Assembly: GCA_004194705.1 (NCBI GenBank)
Contig: SADC01001355.1
Span: 62,001 to 126,000, forward strand
Length of the DNA stretch: 64,000 bases
From: Ditylenchus dipsaci
Lineage: Eukaryota > Nematoda > Chromadorea > Rhabditida > Anguinidae
Direction of reading: 5' to 3'
Shown piece after piece: positions 60,570 to 64,000 of the stretch. Position 1 is the first letter of the stretch, and every line of letters starts with the position of its first letter. A program made the translations under genes and the position numbers. The notes below the pieces were generated by a model, which saw nothing but the letters and a program-made list of their open reading frames with translations, did not search any database and was not told where the DNA came from.

Positions 60570-61158
60570 GTCTTATGTTTATTGTTGACAAAATGCCACA
60601 AATTTGAAATTTTTTGTCTCGAGATGGGTTTAAAAATATAGAGTCGAGTTTGAATTTCAAAAGAGTTTGTAAGCAAATTTAGTACGCTTAGCACGAATTT
60701 ACTGTCAGCAATTAGGTAATGTCGGTTGCAAAAATGTCTGTATAGGCGCCGATAGGCGCCTGCCGACCCTTGTTTTTTAATATTTCAATGAAGTTTGATA
60801 GCCAATAAGAAAGATGAGATTCTGGCTACACGTTACTGATAAAATTTAACAAAACCTGAAAAATCATCTTTTTCGTGCAATCAGTTTTTTGTGGCATATT
60901 TCAAGTTTTTAGCGAACGAAATCAATTAAAACCCCAAATATACTTTTTTATGTCCTAAATTTTGCGCCAAAATATATTTGTGATAAAATATATTTGTGAA
61001 AACAGCAGCGATGCCGATTTTTAAATCGTTAAAAAGGATCATTATTAAATGGTTGGACGTTGAAAATGACGCACTTTATAGCCTCTATTGATTCCCGTTT
61101 GCGAAAGGGATTAAATATGTTTATTTGGAATTGCTTTGAAGCTATCAAAAGCTGCGAC

Positions 61159-61910
61159 GAGTGTTGCAATTTGAATCAATGATTCAAATTAAAAACGTGA
61201 TTTCGCGCTTTTGTCACGATTCAAATTAGCTATATTCAAATTAAAATATGTTTTTTTGGTGTAATTTGAACCACTGCTAATTTTAATCATTGCCTTTTTA
61301 GTGGTTTAAATTTATTTGTCTAGTTTGAATCACAGCTAATTTGATTCTCGACACGAAATCAATTATTTTGAAAATTTTTGTGTGAAATTCAAGGTGGCCA
61401 AAGACCAGATGGCTCAGGACCCATTCCGGAATGGCTGAAAGGCCAAAATTTTTGGTTTTTTCGGGGGTCGTCTTGGGGAGAGTACACTTTTTGCGAAAAA
61501 GCGATTGGTGAATCAGATTTCCAGTCCAAATTTCCAAATTGCTCAGAATTTCAGGTTTTGGTGGTTTTCGGTGCTTCAGGGTGTAATTCTGAGCGATTTA
61601 ACCGATCGGACTGGAAATCTGATTCGCCCAATCGCTTTTTCGCAAAAAGTTTACTCCCTCCCCAGACGGCCCCCGAAAAAACCAAAAATTTTGGCCTTTC
61701 AGCCATTCCGGAGTGGGTCCTGAGCCATCTGATCTTTGGCCACCTTGAATTTCACACAAAAATTTTCAACATAATTGATTTCGTGTCGAGAATCAAATTA
61801 GCTGTGATTCAAATTTATTTTGACCAAATAAATTTGAACGTAATTTGAATCACAGCCATTTTTTCCCGCAAAGATTCAAATTACGAAAATGATTCAAATT
61901 GCCATCACTG
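61159..61910. mobile_element. hAT-type word element with TTTGAATC repeats and an exact 8-bp duplication
   Basis: GCTGCGAC lies at 61151-61158 and again at 61911-61918. The ends GAGTGTTGCAATTTGAATC and, complemented, CAGTGATGGCAATTTGAATC are inverted. ATTCAAATTA/TTTGAATCA recurs outside an inner foldback (61378-61755, arms such as CAGATGGCTCAGGACCCATT answered by AGTGGGTCCTGAGCCATCTG). Confidence 0.88.
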
Positions 61911-62143
61911 GCTGCGACTAAACAAATTCGGTAGCAAATTAGAAAAAGGCGAAAAGATTGCCAAAAACACCGTGAGTACTCATAGGATTGTTTTTGACGG
62001 ACTTTTGAAGACCGTCTAGCAACATCACGCTATAAAAATTTCTGGCAGCAGCACGGTGACAGAAATTTAGTGTAAACAAAAGGAAACAAGGAAAAGTCAA
62101 AATAATTGGAGGTTATAGAAAAGAAAAAGGCGACTTTATTGAG

Positions 62144-62536
62144 TTATAGTAGAAAAAAACTCACATTCCAAACATTTTGCCCGAAATTGTTTTCGTTCAT
62201 GTCTTTTTCCATCATCTGCACCACTGTATCAATAGCCTTTTGCACCTTGGGGTTACTGCTTGGAACTGCTTTGATAGCAGCTATTTCGGCTGTGACGATT
62301 TCTGCAGAAAAAAGTATACCTTCTTATATATCGTCTTACAGGCGAAAAAAATTAAAATTCTTCATAAAATTTAGATCGTTCAGACACTTGAATTTTTGAT
62401 AAAGAGAAATTTCGAGAATAGTCAAACCCTTAGTAATTGCTGGATCCACTTTGGTTGTGTCATCTAGACTTGCTGCTAAACATAGAGCTACCATCAAGCT
62501 GCACAAAGCAATGGAAACTAAGGCATTATTGGCCAT
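62144..62536 (-). CDS. Small secreted protein, 2 exons
   Basis: Exon 1 is 62388-62536 (ATG, MANNALVSIALCSLMVALCL then AASLDDTTKVDPAITKGLTI); exon 2 is 62144-62301 (IVTAEIAAIKAVPSSNPKVQ, KAIDTVVQMMEKDMNENNFG, QNVWNVSFFLL, TAA). The intron of 86 bases has GT (GTGTCTG) and AG (TTCTGCAG) borders and the frame is kept. A clear signal peptide with an alanine-rich cleavage region is followed by about 75 helical residues without cysteines. A TATA-like box lies about 85 bases upstream of the ATG. AATAAA (62135-62140) follows the stop at once, so the 3' untranslated region is very short. An alternative is that GTGAGT at 62167-62162 is a donor and the gene continues, but the immediate AATAAA argues against it. 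No homologue is recognised; function unknown. Confidence 0.6.
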
Positions 62537-62619
62537 TGAAATATTTGATACACGAAATATTGCAGATTCACAATCACAACAACAGTAAATGAGTGAGAGA
62601 ACAGGAAGTACCCATACCC

Positions 62620-62627
62620 ATTTATAA
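62620..62627 (-). promoter_or_regulatory. TATA-like box of the small secreted gene
   Basis: TTATAAAT on the minus strand, about 85 bases before the ATG, at a plausible distance for a start site near 62590-62600 and a 60-base leader. Confidence 0.45.
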
Positions 62628-62649
62628 TAACTCAAGTAATCCTCTGCCA

Positions 62650-64000
62650 TACACCCACATTCGTGTTTGTGTTTTAGATGCTAAACATTCAAAGTGGTGT
62701 GCACTCTAACTAAGAAGATTAAGTGAAATAATATTAATGATAAAGTAGTAGAGATCCAATTAAAATTTCTACGCAACTCCATATTTTAACATTTTAAATG
62801 TCTTCAGTAATCTAACAAGGTAACCGCCCAATCTGAAAAATGTAAAAATTTCAAATTATTATCTGCTCTTAGAAATTTTCATTTTTTTTCAACAAGCTAT
62901 ACACGAAAACATTCCTGGAGAATTTGAAAAATTGACGACAAATATGTTCTTTTTTGGATGCTGTGGCCGCAAATATGTTTTTTGACTCTTTGGAATATAA
63001 CTAAAATCAGCTTGGGAGACCAAGGTGACCGGATAATAATTTTTTTTGTTATCAAGCCAGGGATGGATATAGGCGTGTTAACGCATCGATGAACATGAAA
63101 AATGCTAGGAGCAAAAACGTTATTGGAGGGTTTACATTTAGGGCTATTTCCTTGTAAGTAGTTGAAAGTTCACTTTCTATAGTCTACTTTCAGATTGCAA
63201 TATTTATTATATTTATTTTGAGCACAAAGTGCCTATCTTTGCTAGGCGCGTGCTGATATTTAACACTTTAATGGCTGGACATTTATAGCGACCCAAATCT
63301 TTCACTTTTTTGCACAACTTTAATTTTTTTAAGTGTATTCGGTAGGGTTGTGGAATTCTCCGGAATTTGAAGAATTCTCCGAGAATTCTCCGAAATTTCC
63401 AGTCTTTCCTTATAAAATCCTGAGTCTGCTCAAGGGAATTCTCTGGAGAATTCTCCGATTTTCATTTTTTCGGAGAATTCCACAACCCTATTATTCGGGC
63501 TGTATTTGCCATTAGCGCCCCTCTTTTCTATCCTAGTAACTACCGGAGAACCTGAATAAAGTGCCGAAAACATACTTTGCTGAGACTCGGTTAAAAGCAA
63601 TTCCGGCACTTGTGCACTTCAGGCGCCCTTTTTTTTTATTAATTTTGAACAATTATAAAAAGTCAAATTTTGGTATATTTTTTGAAAATTAAACTTTTTA
63701 GTGAGGTAAACGTTAGGAAACAACTTTTGTTATTATTTTAGCCACAAAAATTACTTAAAAACTTAAAAACACTATTCACAGTAGAAAATAACAAGGGGCT
63801 TCCTGAAATGCTCAAGTGTAAAAAAAGTAGTAGAAATATATAATGCCAAATATATAAAAATCGTGTTGTTCACTCATTTTATTTGCCAAAAGTCCAAAAT
63901 CAGTGAATCAGTAGTAAAGCAAAATAATCAGAAAATAAATAAAATAACAAAGGTAGAACAAGTCAACTACACATTTTCAAAATTCTTCCTGAGGAAAGAA
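62650..64000. other. Right-edge region, no recognised gene
   Basis: AT-rich sequence with the small hAT-type element at 63343-63490 as its only clear structure. A minus-strand AATAAA-like context and short frames are not enough to call an exon. Confidence 0.5.
63343..63490. mobile_element. hAT-type word element with GAATTCTCCG repeats
   Basis: TAGGGTTGTGGAATTCTCCG at the left is answered by CGGAGAATTCCACAACCCTA at the right. The flanks GTATTCGG (63335-63342) and TTATTCGG (63491-63498) match at 7 of 8. GAATTCTC(C/T)(G/A) recurs about seven times. The TAGGGTTGT end is the same as in 51230-51377, although the internal word is unrelated. Confidence 0.85.

Larger units (their letters stand above)
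59217..62143. other. Gene-free stretch filled by mobile elements
   Basis: Holds the elements at 59388-59632, 60022-60569 and 61159-61910, plus a dispersed TAGGCGCCGATAGGCGCCTG motif at 60744-60763 (also near 40456 and, partly, 17664). No exon recognised. Confidence 0.55.

Noticed and set aside
60027..60641. Proline-, arginine- and alanine-rich open frames on the plus strand, with a proline/glycine-rich frame on the minus strand
   Set aside because: They are translations of the CCG/CGG arrays inside the hAT-type element 60022-60569; all frames are open for the same trivial reason.

Overview
The window is animal (metazoan) nuclear DNA: AT-rich, with multi-exon genes carrying GT-AG introns, dense miniature transposons (MITEs), tRNA-derived repeats and minisatellites. 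Gene content (HDAC3, LIN9, ARID2, acireductone dioxygenase, a C1orf50/DUF2452 homologue, a NRF-6-type acyltransferase) is bilaterian. The NRF-6-type gene and the small four-helix membrane gene suggest an invertebrate, perhaps an arthropod, but I cannot name the species. There are no bacterial-style operons, CRISPR arrays or phage genes.

Layout, left to right. (1) 42-1828 minus: divergent acireductone dioxygenase, 3 exons seen. (2) 6833-12590 plus: LIN9, the DIRP-domain subunit of the MuvB core, 7 exons. (3) 14336-16802 minus: HDAC3, 9 exons. (4) 19529-31295 minus: ARID2/BAF200, 15 exons, from the ARID domain through armadillo-like repeats and an RFX-like domain to the C-terminal C2H2 fingers. 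(5) 31.3-35.1 kb: no recognised gene. (6) 35173-45277 minus: NRF-6-like multipass acyltransferase with signal peptide and NRF domain, about 18 exons. (7) 47773-49696 minus: C1orf50 homologue. (8) 52357-56330 plus: four-helix membrane protein with an Arg/Pro/Ser-rich tail. (9) 57578-58020 minus: last two exons of an unrecognised, probably extracellular protein; a decayed inverted copy of its penultimate exon lies at 58993-59186. (10) 62144-62536 minus: small secreted protein.

Three of the genes (LIN9, HDAC3, ARID2) are nuclear regulators of chromatin and transcription: a MuvB/DREAM subunit, the NCoR/SMRT deacetylase and a PBAF subunit. They are adjacent, but each has its own start and nothing shows co-transcription. 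The other genes are unrelated in function.

Two genome-scale observations stand out. First, almost every conserved multi-exon gene needs one-base frame changes to be read, while splice sites and domain order are intact. That points to residual indel errors in the assembly rather than to a block of pseudogenes. Second, the non-coding space is full of palindromic MITEs. Several sit between 8-bp duplicated target sites (hAT-type), and others between TA, TTA or TTAA. Many are built from a short subterminal 'word' repeated on both sides. The word differs completely between copies, while the termini or the element body stay recognisably the same. This word exchange is the most unusual signal in the window.
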